Source of the DNA: QHWT01 sp963755695
GTDB taxonomy: Bacteria; Acidobacteriota; Vicinamibacteria; Vicinamibacterales; 2-12-FULL-66-21
Assembly: GCA_963755695.1 (NCBI GenBank)
Contig: CAVWLB010000009.1
Span: 231,189 to 295,188 of the forward strand
Direction of reading: 5' to 3'
Length of the DNA stretch: 64,000 nucleotides
How positions within the stretch are numbered: position 1 is the stretch's first letter; every line of letters begins with the position of its first letter. A program made the position numbers and the translations under genes. This document shows, in pieces, positions 53,618 through 62,500 of this stretch. The notes beneath the pieces are model-generated. The model was given only the letters and a program-made list of their open reading frames with translations, was not told where the DNA came from and did no database searches.

Positions 53618-54610
53618 ATGGCCGCCATCGACGTTCGCTCCATCGTCAAGACGTTCGGCACCTTCACTGCCGTCGATGGCGTCAGCTTCTCCGTCGAGGA
53701 CGGTGAAATCTTCGGGCTCCTCGGACCGAACGGCGCGGGCAAGTCGACGCTGATCCGAATGATGACCACGCTGCTGCCGCCGACCAGAGGCACGGCGCTC
53801 ATCCACGGCTTCGATGTCGTGACCGAAGCGGACGCGGTTCGGCAGGTGATCGGCGTCATCCCGCAGGCGATGACCAGCGACCTCGAATTGAGCGTCGAGG
53901 AAAACCTGATCATCTTCGCGAAGTTGTATGGCGTGCCGCGCCAGAAGCGCGAGCGGCTGATCGACGAGCTGCTCGAGTCGGTGGAGCTGACCAAGTGGCG
54001 CCAGGCGCCGGTGAAGAATCTGTCGGGCGGCATGCGCCGCCGCGTCGAGATCGCACGCGGCCTGGTGCACGAGCCGCGCATCTTCTTTCTCGACGAGCCG
54101 ACCACCGGCCTCGATCCGGTCTCGCGGGTCGCGGTCTGGGAGATGCTGCAGCGGATCAAGTCGCAGCGCGACCTCACCATCCTGATCACGACGCACTACA
54201 TGGACGAAGCCGACAAACTCTGCGACCGAATCGCCATCGTCGATCACGGCGAGCTGAAGGCGCTCGATTCACCACTCAGGCTGAAAGCCTCCATTCCCGG
54301 GCGCAACGTCATCGAAACCAGCTTCGGTGCGATGCCGGAGGGCTGGGCCGACGAGCTGCGGCGGCTGCCGCACGTCGAGAGCGTCGCCGGAGAGGACCAT
54401 ATCTTCCGCATCTCGTCCGACAACGGACCGGCGACCACGCTGGCGCTAATGGACACGGCGGCGCGGCGCGGCGTCACGGTGCAGTCGCTTTCCGTCCAGA
54501 GCACGACGCTCGACGATGTGTTCGTGCACTACGCGGGACGCGCACTGCGCGACGCGCTGCAGGAGACCAGCCCGATGGATCGTCAGGGCTTCATGGTACG
54601 ACGGCAGTAG
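53618..54610 (+). CDS. ABC transporter ATP-binding protein
   Basis: A 330-residue ATPase. Walker A is LLGPNGAGKSTLIRMM, the Q-loop region is IGVIPQAM, the ABC signature is NLSGGMRRRVEIARGL, Walker B is RIFFLDEPTTGLDP and the H-loop His is in LITTHYMDEADKLCDR. The C-terminal 90 residues are the DUF4162-like extension found in ABC-2 drug exporters. It powers the permease encoded next. The gap to the HlyD gene is 30 bases. Confidence 0.93.
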   Translation: MAAIDVRSIVKTFGTFTAVDGVSFSVEDGEIFGLLGPNGAGKSTLIRMMTTLLPPTRGTALIHGFDVVTEADAVRQVIGVIPQAMTSDLELSVEENLIIFAKLYGVPRQKRERLIDELLESVELTKWRQAPVKNLSGGMRRRVEIARGLVHEPRIFFLDEPTTGLDPVSRVAVWEMLQRIKSQRDLTILITTHYMDEADKLCDRIAIVDHGELKALDSPLRLKASIPGRNVIETSFGAMPEGWADELRRLPHVESVAGEDHIFRISSDNGPATTLALMDTAARRGVTVQSLSVQSTTLDDVFVHYAGRALRDALQETSPMDRQGFMVRRQ

Positions 54611-54628
54611 AGGCCGCGGGAGCAGACC

Positions 54629-55741
54629 ATGGGACGCACGTGGGCCATCATCGAGCGCGAGTTGCGGCGGTTCCGGCGCAGCCCGGTGCTGATCGCCATG
54701 TCGATGATGATGCCGATCGTCCAGCTGATCGTGCTGGGGTACGCGTTCGGCGGCAACGTCAAGCATCTTCGCGTGGCGGTCGTCGACCAGGATCACGGCG
54801 TGCCCGCGGTCAAGGTGCGCGAGCTCACGTCGGCGATCTCGTCGGGCGCGCGAACCATCGACGTGATCGACTACTCCGATCAAGGCGTAGCCGTGACCGA
54901 TCTCCGCAACGGCCGGGTCAACGGCGTACTGGCCATTCCGCCGGATTTCTCGCGCCGTGTCTTGAGCCGCAACCAGCCGCAAATCGCGCTGATCGAGGAC
55001 AACACCGACAACTTCGTCTCGTCGGCTCTCGCTGCCACCTTCGGGTCGATGCTGGTCACCTATAACCAGCCGGTGATGATGCCCCGCGTCGCGGCAGCGA
55101 CCGCCCTCGACCTGGTCGAGGTGTATCCCTACGTGCCCTATATCCAGTACCTGCTGCCCGGATCCATCGTGATGTCGATCTTCATGATGGTGATGATCGG
55201 CGGGGGAATCATCTTCATCGACGACAAGGCGCGAGGCCTGCACGAGGGCTACCTGGTGACGCCGATCCGGAAGGTCGAGCTGATTGCCGGCTTCAACATC
55301 TCGGGAACGATCAAGGCGGTGATCGCGGGAATGTTCCTGATCGTGGTCGGCTCGCTGATTGCCGGCGTGCCGAGCCCGTTCGATCCGTTCCGCCTCCTCC
55401 GCCTGTTCGTGGTCGTCGTCGTGACCGCCTTCGCGCTGATCAGCCTGATGTTCCTGTTGATGGTGCGCGTCACCGATCCGCTGCTCCCGCGCGCGGTGTT
55501 CGGCATCCTCAACACGGTGCTCTACTTTCCGAGCGGGGCGGTCTACCCGCAGCAGGGCTTTCCGGGCTGGATGCAGATCATCGCCATTGCCGATCCGTTT
55601 ACCTACTCGGTCCACGCGTTCAAGAGCCTGCTGCTCAAGAACACCGGCTTCGGCGCGATTGCGGGGGACCTGACCTTCCTGTTGCTGTTTGCCGCCGTGG
55701 CCATGTCGGCGGCAACGGCACTGTTCAAGCGAACCCTGTGA
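54629..55741 (+). CDS. ABC-2 family permease
   Basis: A 370-residue membrane protein with one N-terminal helix (VLIAMSMMMPIVQLIVLGYAFGG), a periplasmic domain of about 130 residues and five C-terminal helices (IVMSIFMMVMIGGGIIFID, AVIAGMFLIVVGSLIAGV, VVVVTAFALISLMFLLMV). It matches the ABC2_membrane_3 type (YbhS/YbhR-like). Only one permease is present, whereas ybhGFSR has two, so a homodimer is likely. It follows the ATPase by 18 bases and overlaps the regulator by 4 (GTGA). Confidence 0.92.
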   Translation: MGRTWAIIERELRRFRRSPVLIAMSMMMPIVQLIVLGYAFGGNVKHLRVAVVDQDHGVPAVKVRELTSAISSGARTIDVIDYSDQGVAVTDLRNGRVNGVLAIPPDFSRRVLSRNQPQIALIEDNTDNFVSSALAATFGSMLVTYNQPVMMPRVAAATALDLVEVYPYVPYIQYLLPGSIVMSIFMMVMIGGGIIFIDDKARGLHEGYLVTPIRKVELIAGFNISGTIKAVIAGMFLIVVGSLIAGVPSPFDPFRLLRLFVVVVVTAFALISLMFLLMVRVTDPLLPRAVFGILNTVLYFPSGAVYPQQGFPGWMQIIAIADPFTYSVHAFKSLLLKNTGFGAIAGDLTFLLLFAAVAMSAATALFKRTL

Positions 55742-56419
55742 GAATAACGCGGAGATCCCAGACGCGGTCGGACGTCGAGACGCGTGAACGGCTGTTGCGT
55801 GCGGCCGAGCGGTTGTTTGCCGACCGTGGCTTCAAGAAGGTCACGGTTCGCGACATCTGCCGCGAGGCCCCGGCCAACATCGCGGCAATCAACTACCACT
55901 TCGGCGACAAGATGGGACTCTACCGCGAGGTGCTGCAAGGCGCGATCGACGCGGTACAGATCGACGACAGAGGCGGCACGGAAGGCCGGCGCCGGCTGCA
56001 CCACCGAGGAGAAGCTGCGGCGATTCGTCGCGGTCTTCCTGCAGCGCGTCCTGACTCCAGGACACGAGACGCTGCATCGCCTGATCCAGCGGGAAATGGA
56101 CGACCCGACACCGGCGCTCGACGCGCTGGTCGAGCAGGGCGTGCGGCCGCGCGTCGAGTATCTCGCAGGTCTGGTCGCCGAGTTGATTGGCTGCCGGCCG
56201 TCCGACGACCTCGCGCTGCGCTCGGTCGGAAGCCTGATGTCGCAGGCGGTGATCTACGTCCGCCGCAACCCCATCGCCGAGCGCCTCGGCTTTCCATTCA
56301 CGGGCACGCCTGCGGAGATCGAGGTGGCGGCCCAGCATATCGCTGAATTTTCAATCGGTGGAATCAAGGCGGTTGCACGCCACGCTTCCGAGCGCCCGGC
56401 GACACGGCGGCGTCGGTAA
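55738..56419 (+). CDS. TetR-family repressor (CecR-like), one frameshift
   Basis: A regulator of about 226 residues beginning at GTG 55738 (overlaps the permease stop). The N-terminal HTH reads TRERLLRAAERLFADRGFKKVTVRDICREAPANIAAINYHFGDKMGLYREVL (in parts: DICREAPANIAAINYHFGDK). The C-terminal DUF1956-like domain is in another frame: TTEEKLRRFVAVFLQRVL to IGGIKAVARHA. Removing the A at 55969 joins QIDD to EAARKAGAGC. CecR/YbiH in enterobacteria controls a HlyD-ABC operon of the same kind. It likely represses its own operon through the palindrome at 52489-52515. Confidence 0.85.
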
Positions 56420-56421
56420 GC

Positions 56422-56510
56422 TGATGATTTGGTGATTTGGTGATTTGGTGATTTTGGTCAGCCGCGAGGATGCGAGACACCTCACCAATTCACTGATTCA
56501 CCAGATCACC
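56422..56510. repeat. Inverted pair of short tandem repeats (8-bp unit)
   Basis: TGATTTGG units (about three and a half, 56422-56458) are followed after 20 bases by the inverse type CACCAATTCACTGATTCACC (56481-56510). The pair lies between convergent genes and could fold into a long imperfect hairpin or act as a terminator. Confidence 0.65.
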
Positions 56511-57411
56511 GCGACCGATCCTCGACGATCCGGCCCGCCGTGAGAAAGCGCCGGTAGTTGCTGTAAGTGTCGGTCCGGCGAATCGACTGGAGACCGCCGC
56601 GCAGCACGGTCAGTGATTCAATTGATTCCGGGAGCAGGAGCGTCTCTTCGGGGTCTTGGAACGCCACCGCCGTATAGCGCATCGACAGATCGTCCCGCTC
56701 GAGCACGACCCAAGGCCCGAGATGGTATCGGCGCTGCAGGTTCCAGGGGACCCGCACCTCGATGGGTCCGTCGATGCGCCGATCGACACGGAGCACTTCG
56801 GCGGTGGCGGCGTCCACCCAGACCCGGCCTCTGGTCGCTACCGGACCCGACCAGTCGAAGCAGTCATCGTGCCCGCGCTCGTCTTCGATCAACTCCGGGC
56901 GGCTCGTTCGGTTCGTCGACATGAAGTCGATGATCAGCGCGGCGCGGCCTTTCTCTTTACCGTCGCGGATCGAGGTGAACCGATACTCGTTCCGGTGGGC
57001 TGGAAGCAGGAAGGCCAGCGGCTCTGGCGACAGCGGGTTGGGATCGGTGCAGCCGCTGCGGTCCGTCCTGTCCCGCTCGCGCGGCTCCCGCCCGTTGATT
57101 CGCCGAATGTCGCGAATGACTTTCGCGTCCGGGAGCGTCTCGCCATCGGCAGCGTCGGATTCGACGTGCAGCTCTGATTCGACGGTTCGCGCAAACCCCT
57201 CCGGCGCCCAGTTCCAATGGATCGGCTGAACAGTCGAGCGTTCGACACAGATCACGTGCTGCGCGTGCCGGTAGTAGTCGAAGACGCGGTCGCCGACGTG
57301 CGTGACCAGGGCCTCGAGGTCCCGCGTCGCGTTCGGCGCTGCCGAGATCCAGCAGGCACATGCCGCAACCGAGCCGACGACCGCAAGCAGGGTTCGCCCG
57401 CGATGTTCCAT
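56506..57411 (-). CDS. Exported protein of unknown function
   Basis: A 301-residue protein; ATG 57411 gives a signal peptide EHRGRTLLAVVGSVAACACWISAA. The body has DRVFDYYRHAQHVICVERSTVQPI, LLPAHRNEYRFTSIRDGKEKGRAALIIDF, GRVWVDAATAEVLRVDRRIDG and a C-terminal QSIRRTDTYSNYRRF. These blocks recur in hypothetical proteins of Acidobacteriota and resemble an outer-membrane lipoprotein carrier-like fold (strands then 'RVWVD..T.EVLR'), but I know no function. The frame is open 34 codons further upstream without a good signal peptide. Confidence 0.68.
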   Translation of the reverse strand: MEHRGRTLLAVVGSVAACACWISAAPNATRDLEALVTHVGDRVFDYYRHAQHVICVERSTVQPIHWNWAPEGFARTVESELHVESDAADGETLPDAKVIRDIRRINGREPRERDRTDRSGCTDPNPLSPEPLAFLLPAHRNEYRFTSIRDGKEKGRAALIIDFMSTNRTSRPELIEDERGHDDCFDWSGPVATRGRVWVDAATAEVLRVDRRIDGPIEVRVPWNLQRRYHLGPWVVLERDDLSMRYTAVAFQDPEETLLLPESIESLTVLRGGLQSIRRTDTYSNYRRFLTAGRIVEDRSR

Positions 57412-57554
57412 GTCGTTCGCAGCTCTCGACGCCGAGATCCGCGACCGCTGCGTTTCGGCATGCGGCGCTTGGACGATCAGGCGTTCCGAGAGGTGGCAGT
57501 CTAACCGGTTCACATCGCGGCGACAATCGGTCCCGATGAGCCCATCCCGGCCGC

Positions 57555-58106
57555 TCAGGCGAGTGCCGCGTCGTAGTGCAATTGGACAATCCCCGATTTC
57601 TCGTAGACTCGCCGATTGGCGAGCCTCAGCCTGGTTCGTTCTGCCGGTGACGGCAACAGTGGAATGCCGCCACCCAGCAATACCGGGATGATGGCGGCGT
57701 CGACGCCATCGACGAGACCGGCCCCCAGCAGGCTCCTGAACAGTTCCCCGCCACCGAACAGCCAGATGTCCTTTCCGGGTTCGGCCTTCAGGCTCGTCAC
57801 GAGCGCCCGAGGGTCCTGCGCGATCGTGACCTCCGGATAATCGGTCTGTTTCAGGGTTCGGGAGATCACGAACGACTTCACCCCAGGCATCGACCCGCCC
57901 CCGCCGCCCATCTTCTGCATCGCCTCGAACGTCTTCCGCCCGATCAGCAGGGTGTCGAACTGGCTGAAGATCTCATTGAAGTCGATCTCAGGGTCCTCAG
58001 TGATCCAATCGCTTTCTCCGTTCGGCCCTGCGATGTAGCCGTCTAGGCTCATGGCCACGCCGTAGCGAACGCGGCGCCGGAGCTGGCTTCCAGGTGATGC
58101 AGCCAT
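57555..58106 (-). CDS. RibD/DHFR-like reductase family protein
   Basis: A 183-residue protein of the RibD C-terminal/dihydrofolate-reductase-like fold: VRYGVAMSLDGYIAGPNGESDW, LLIGRKTFEAMQKM, FVISRTLKQ, KDIWLFGGGELFRSLLGAGLVDG and IPVLLGGGIPLLP. These five blocks are diagnostic. Enzymes of this family are NADPH-dependent, but most have unknown substrates. ATG 58106 keeps the first strand intact; the internal Met at codon 19 would cut it. Confidence 0.88.
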   Translation of the reverse strand: MAASPGSQLRRRVRYGVAMSLDGYIAGPNGESDWITEDPEIDFNEIFSQFDTLLIGRKTFEAMQKMGGGGGSMPGVKSFVISRTLKQTDYPEVTIAQDPRALVTSLKAEPGKDIWLFGGGELFRSLLGAGLVDGVDAAIIPVLLGGGIPLLPSPAERTRLRLANRRVYEKSGIVQLHYDAALA

Positions 58107-58511
58107 GGCAATTCTCCAGTTAGTTAACGGTCACGATTGCCGGAGATAGCTGCCACAGAAGAACACAGAAAGAACACGGAGAATGCCGGAAAGATGCAAA
58201 CAACACAAAGACGTAGGAGCTCCGACCACCATGAACGACGTGGGATCATGTATCCAAAGGATGGGCGTCCACTCTAGCCAACACACATCGTCACGCCGAG
58301 GGCAGAGCACCACACTATCTGCGTATTTCACGCGACGGCTGCACATGCACGAGGAGTAATGGGCGACCCTGTGGCATGTCTGCCAAATTCGGTCTGGGTT
58401 TGCGCCTCCTGATCTCGTAATGCCTGTTTCCTCCTGCATTCTGTGTTCTTCAGTGTTTTTCTGTGGCCTTGTGGCCTTTGTGGCCTCTTGTGGCCTTTTC
58501 TGTGGCCCTTG
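58107..58511. other. Intergenic region with inverted tandem repeats
   Basis: About 400 bases without a gene. The left end (58152-58185) has CACAGAA-type units, the right end (58437-58510) has TTCTGTG and TGTGGCC units that are partly the inverse of the left end. The middle shows nothing I can name. Confidence 0.5.
58437..58510. repeat. Short tandem repeat (TTCTGTG, TTGTGGCC units)
   Basis: CTGTGTTCTT, TTTTCTGTGGCC, then repeated TTGTGGCC with small spacers. The stretch at 58152-58185 (CACAGAAGAACACAGAAAG) is a loose inverse. It overlaps the end of the NTF2-like gene's downstream region. Confidence 0.6.
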
Positions 58512-59354
58512 TCACTGCACGCGCTGCCACCGAACGTCCCAGCTTTCCCGGCGCTCGACGAATCCGGTGACGCGTCCCGTCGGGTCGCGCTGGAAAACCT
58601 TCCTGAGGCGCGGCTGACCCGGAACGAACAGGCAGTCCGCCAGTTCGCTCTTCAAAGTCTCGGGTGCCCTTCCGCTACGCACGCCGACCAAGGCTCCGTT
58701 CTCGCGCCGAATCGTGTAGGTCACGGCCGGTGTGAGGGAATAGATACCAACGTATTCATCGAGCTTGGCGTCGGACAATTGAATCGACGGGGGATCGTCG
58801 CGCAGGGCCAGGACGTGCGACGCGACCAGGACCCACCCGCCGCGTTCCTGGATCCACGTATCGGTGCTCCTGTACCGAGCGTGAAGGACCTGTCCGAAAT
58901 AACCCTCCTCTTCGTCAGCGATGTAATTGGTGATGGCGGTGGTGCCGTGAAGAAACGCGCGGAAGTCGGTCACGCGCAGCCGGCCCCAAATCTCCTTCGG
59001 GAGCGGACGGAGCTCCTCGAGCAATTCCGCCTTGGATTTGACGCGGCCGTCCTCGGCCGAATAGACGATCGAGTCGTGGAGGTACCGCATCCACGGGGCA
59101 CGGTCGCCGGCGGCGATCGCGTCCATCAGTTCCTGCGTCTGCCGCTGGAGGAGCGCGGACACATCATTCGGCCGAGCGTCCTGGCGTCCGGCAACGGGTG
59201 CTGCGACCATAGCCGCACAGATCACCGCAGCTCTTAGCGTGCCCCTGGTCAAATGCTTGATGAGCGATGCGCGCGTCGGCCTATCCGCCGTCGGCGACCG
59301 CGGTTCCACGATGTGCTGCAGCATATCGTCACCGGTGGCTCGAGCCACCAACAA
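58512..59354 (-). CDS. Exported protein with NTF2/DUF4440-like domain
   Basis: A protein of up to 280 residues. The region after GTLRAAVICAAMVAAPVAGRQ (signal peptide) opens an NTF2-like fold: LLQRQTQELMDAIAAGDRAPWMRYLHDSIVYS, GWVLVASHVLALRDDPP. The last 90 residues (DEYVGIYSLTPAVTYTIRREN ... LRKVFQRDPTGRVTGFV) resemble the DUF3471 module found at the end of beta-lactamase-like proteins. The true start is uncertain because the frame begins 42 codons before the signal peptide. Function unknown. Confidence 0.72.
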   Translation of the reverse strand: MLVARATGDDMLQHIVEPRSPTADRPTRASLIKHLTRGTLRAAVICAAMVAAPVAGRQDARPNDVSALLQRQTQELMDAIAAGDRAPWMRYLHDSIVYSAEDGRVKSKAELLEELRPLPKEIWGRLRVTDFRAFLHGTTAITNYIADEEEGYFGQVLHARYRSTDTWIQERGGWVLVASHVLALRDDPPSIQLSDAKLDEYVGIYSLTPAVTYTIRRENGALVGVRSGRAPETLKSELADCLFVPGQPRLRKVFQRDPTGRVTGFVERRESWDVRWQRVQ

Positions 59355-59429
59355 GACCGTCCCGGAAAGGAGCAGCGTATCCCAGATGCAGTTGAAGGGA
59401 CTCAGAGGGACTGCGGAGGGTATTACTTT

Positions 59430-59464
59430 GTAGCGCGCCTGTTTGGAGGCGCCGACCCGCCCTA
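59430..59464. repeat. Degenerate palindromic repeat, copy 5
   Basis: GTAGCGCGCCTGTTTGGAGGCGCC followed by GACCCGCCCTAT, shown here as GCGCGCCTGTTTGGAGGCGC; a worn copy of the palindromes at 33.3, 41.7, 43.5 and 52.3 kb. It lies just past the end of the GGDEF-EAL gene. Confidence 0.45.
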
Positions 59465-59476
59465 TACCCGACCGTT

Positions 59477-62254
59477 CTATCCGGCGACAGCGAGTGGGTC
59501 GTCGGCGGAGCGACTCTTTGGACCGAGCGGACGGCTGGCCCTGACCACACGCTCGGCCGACTGCATCGACAGCGGGCGGGAGAACAGGAAACCCTGGGCG
59601 TGCGTGCAGCCGAGGCGCTCCAGTTCGCGTGCCTGCACGTCGCTCTCGATCCCTTCGGCCACCACGCTGGTGTTGAGCGTCCTGGCCAGCGCGAGAATGC
59701 TCTCGACGATCGCCGGACGTCCGGGAAGCAGCAGGCTGTTCACGAACGACCGATCGATTTTGAGAGCGTCCACGGGCAGCTTGTGGAGGTGGCTGAGCGA
59801 AGAGTAGCCGGTTCCGAAATCGTCAAGATAGACCTTCACGCCGAAGTCGCGCAGTTCGCGGAGCACGAGCGCAGCTTCACCAGGACTATCCAGAAGAGCG
59901 GTCTCGGTGATTTCCACGCGGAGGTCGGCCGGCCTCAGACCTGTCTGACGCACGGTCTGCTTCACCACGCGCGGGAAGTTCTGGTGCACGAGCTGACGGC
60001 TCGACACGTTCACCGTGATGCAGTCGAGGCCGGCATTGGGAAACTGCCGCTGCCAGTTCGCGAAGGTGCGGCACGCCTCCTGGAGGACCCAGGTGCCGAG
60101 CGGTTCGATCAGCCCGAGCTCTTCGGCGATCGGAATGAACGTGACCGGCGAAACCGGCTCCCCGTTGCGCGTCCATCGAACCAGCGATTCGAACCCGATG
60201 CACATGCCGGAGGTCAGCGACACGATCGGCTGGTAGTGCACCTCGAAGTCGTTGCTGGCAATCGCCCGGCGGAGATCGTTCTCGAGACTCAGACGATCGC
60301 GCACCCGCGCGTGCATGTCGGCGTCGAACACCTCGTGCCGCGACTTTCCGCGCGACTTGGCGTGATACATCGCGGTGTCGGCGTCGCGCATGATCTCGTC
60401 CGGGTTGGTGTAGTGCGCGGGACCAAACGCGATCCCGATGCTCGCCGACGTGAACACTTCGCGGCCGGCAATTGAAAATGGCGCGCTCAACGCATCCTGA
60501 ATCCGGCAGGCGATGGCGTTGGCCTGCCCATCGTCGACCAGACCGTTCAGAAAGATCGCGAATTCGTCGCCGCCGAGGCGCGCCAGCGCGTCGCCCGGCC
60601 GCAGGCACGATTCCAGCCGGCGCGACGCGGCGATCAGCAGCTCGTCGCCGACCATGTGGCCGAGACTGTCGTTGACGATCTTGAATCGATCCAGATCGAG
60701 ATACAGAACCGCGAAGCCATTACTGAGACCGCGGCGCCGGCACTCGTCGAGCCGGCGTCCAAGTCCCTCGACGAACACGGCGCGGTTGAAGAGACCGGTC
60801 AGCGAGTCGAGGAACCCGACGCTGCGGAGACGCTCCTGCGCGATCGCCTGCTCGGTCGTATCGGTGAGCGATCCCGCGATTCGATCGGGCTTGTTCCCCG
60901 CGCCCCGCACCGCCACACCGCGGCAGAGGAAGCGGCGGTAGGTGCCATCTTCGTGGCGGATCCGGTGCTCGTGCTGGAAGACCTGGGTCGAGCCTGCGAG
61001 ATGCGCCTCGAGCGCGGCCTTGAGATTGGCGATGTCTTCGGCGTGGACACGATCGAGCCATTCGCCGGGCCCGCCGATCGCGGCGTGCGCCGGCAGGCCA
61101 ATCATCGCGCGCCAGCGTCCGGACACGTAGAACTCCTGCGTCTGCAGGTTCCACTGCCACAGGCCGTCGTTGGCGCCTTCCGCCGCGAGCGCCAGCCGCT
61201 CGCCGCTCCGTCTGAGTTCGTGCTCCGCGCGCGTGCGCTCGGTGACGTCGTGCCACAGCAGCGCCACACCGCCGGCCACCGGCAGGACCTTCACCTGCAC
61301 GATGCGCGCATCGCTGCCCGCTGGCAGTCTGAGGTGGTTCAGGGTGCGGCCCTTCCGGTCGGCGACGGTCTCCTTGACGGCTCGCGGCAGCTCGGTCCGA
61401 ACCAGCGCCGGCACCGCGTCGGTGAGCAGACGGCCCAGCGCCCGATCGCGCGAGCAGTGCAGCATGCGTTCGAGCGCGTCATTCCACAGGGTGACCCGGC
61501 CGTCGCGATCGAGCACCGACATGCCCTGTTCCAGATGGTCGATCACCTCGCGACGCCGATGCTCCTCCTCGAGACGGTGACGTAATCGGCGTAGGTTCGG
61601 TAGGCAAGAAACAGCGACGCGGCCACCACCGGCGCGATGTCCCACATCCGGCGATCGATCACCTCGACCAGTGAAGCGGCGACGCCAGCGCCCAGAAGAT
61701 AGATGGGATATCCGGCCAGCGCGCGAGTCGGCCACGATCCACTGACTGGGCGCCGTCGCGACGAACGGTACGACCACCTCCGCCAGTGCGCCTTGTGTGA
61801 GGTGATAGGCGATGACCGCGGCGGCAACCGGCACCGCCAGCCACGGCCACGCGAACATGCCGGGCACGCCGCTAACCGACCGATAAGCCAGGCCGGCGCT
61901 CTGAGTGGCCGCGACGACGATGGCCGTGTCGATGAGCATCTGGCCACGCGGAACGCCGCCAACCACGAGACCCGCCGTCAGCGTCGCAACGGCTGCGACG
62001 AACATCGCCACGTTGGGACCAAAGAACATCAGCGCGCTGAAAACGATGACGAAGGCGGGCGGCATGATCGCCCGATCGGTCGTGGCCGGCTCCTGCACTC
62101 TCAGGCAGGAGATCAGCATCGCCGCCAGAACGAGTCCCAGCCATACCAGGATGCGATCGGCCGGCCCCGCGCCGATGAGGCGCGGGACGAGCATCGCGCC
62201 GGTGAAGACGGACGCGAGCGCCACGACGGTGGATCGGGAAGGAAAGGTTGGCAT
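59477..62254 (-). CDS. Membrane GGDEF-EAL protein with two PAS domains (c-di-GMP turnover)
   Basis: A 925-residue protein. The N-terminal 165 residues form about six helices (FVIVFSALMFFGPNVAMFVAAVA). Two PAS regions follow (LDRDGRVTLWNDALERML, ANDGLWQWNLQTQEFYV). The GGDEF domain has VLYLDLDRFKIVNDSLGH and an intact RLGGDEFAIFL; the EAL domain has IGFESLVRW (EAL reads ESL), VEITETALLD, VYLDDFGTGYSSLSHL and LKIDRSFVN, so phosphodiesterase residues are present. Between about 61720 and 61580 the protein-like sequence GYPIYLLGAGVAASLVEVIDR lies in another frame, so two compensating indels scramble about 45 residues without stopping the gene. Confidence 0.88.
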   Translation of the reverse strand: MPTFPSRSTVVALASVFTGAMLVPRLIGAGPADRILVWLGLVLAAMLISCLRVQEPATTDRAIMPPAFVIVFSALMFFGPNVAMFVAAVATLTAGLVVGGVPRGQMLIDTAIVVAATQSAGLAYRSVSGVPGMFAWPWLAVPVAAAVIAYHLTQGALAEVVVPFVATAPSQWIVADSRAGRISHLSSGRWRRRFTGRGDRSPDVGHRAGGGRVAVSCLPNLRRLRHRLEEEHRRREVIDHLEQGMSVLDRDGRVTLWNDALERMLHCSRDRALGRLLTDAVPALVRTELPRAVKETVADRKGRTLNHLRLPAGSDARIVQVKVLPVAGGVALLWHDVTERTRAEHELRRSGERLALAAEGANDGLWQWNLQTQEFYVSGRWRAMIGLPAHAAIGGPGEWLDRVHAEDIANLKAALEAHLAGSTQVFQHEHRIRHEDGTYRRFLCRGVAVRGAGNKPDRIAGSLTDTTEQAIAQERLRSVGFLDSLTGLFNRAVFVEGLGRRLDECRRRGLSNGFAVLYLDLDRFKIVNDSLGHMVGDELLIAASRRLESCLRPGDALARLGGDEFAIFLNGLVDDGQANAIACRIQDALSAPFSIAGREVFTSASIGIAFGPAHYTNPDEIMRDADTAMYHAKSRGKSRHEVFDADMHARVRDRLSLENDLRRAIASNDFEVHYQPIVSLTSGMCIGFESLVRWTRNGEPVSPVTFIPIAEELGLIEPLGTWVLQEACRTFANWQRQFPNAGLDCITVNVSSRQLVHQNFPRVVKQTVRQTGLRPADLRVEITETALLDSPGEAALVLRELRDFGVKVYLDDFGTGYSSLSHLHKLPVDALKIDRSFVNSLLLPGRPAIVESILALARTLNTSVVAEGIESDVQARELERLGCTHAQGFLFSRPLSMQSAERVVRASRPLGPKSRSADDPLAVAG

Positions 62255-62500
62255 TCAGGCGGCCGCGGTGAGTTCGACGCGCCGATCCATAGAGTGGGCG
62301 GAGAAGCAAGGAGAACACCAATCTCCATGTTTGTATAAGTGCAGGTCTATCGTGACTTTGCGCCGACGGACGCCGGTGTCGGTGGGGTCGATGTTCCACG
62401 ACGCGACATGCTTGACGACAAAACTGTATCCACGGGTCAGTCTGCGCGCCGGAGGTCTTTGTCAGCGCACCTGCTTTCCGGGCTGATACTCGGTCTCGCC
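62255..62500. other. Intergenic region, GGDEF-EAL gene upstream
   Basis: About 245 bases with no gene seen. It should hold the promoter of the GGDEF-EAL gene (minus) and the end of the barrel gene. Confidence 0.4.

Noticed and set aside
52421..54247. 608-codon minus-strand open frame opposite the HlyD and ABC genes
   Set aside because: Its product is rich in Asp, Arg and His without any family pattern, and both plus-strand genes are unmistakable.
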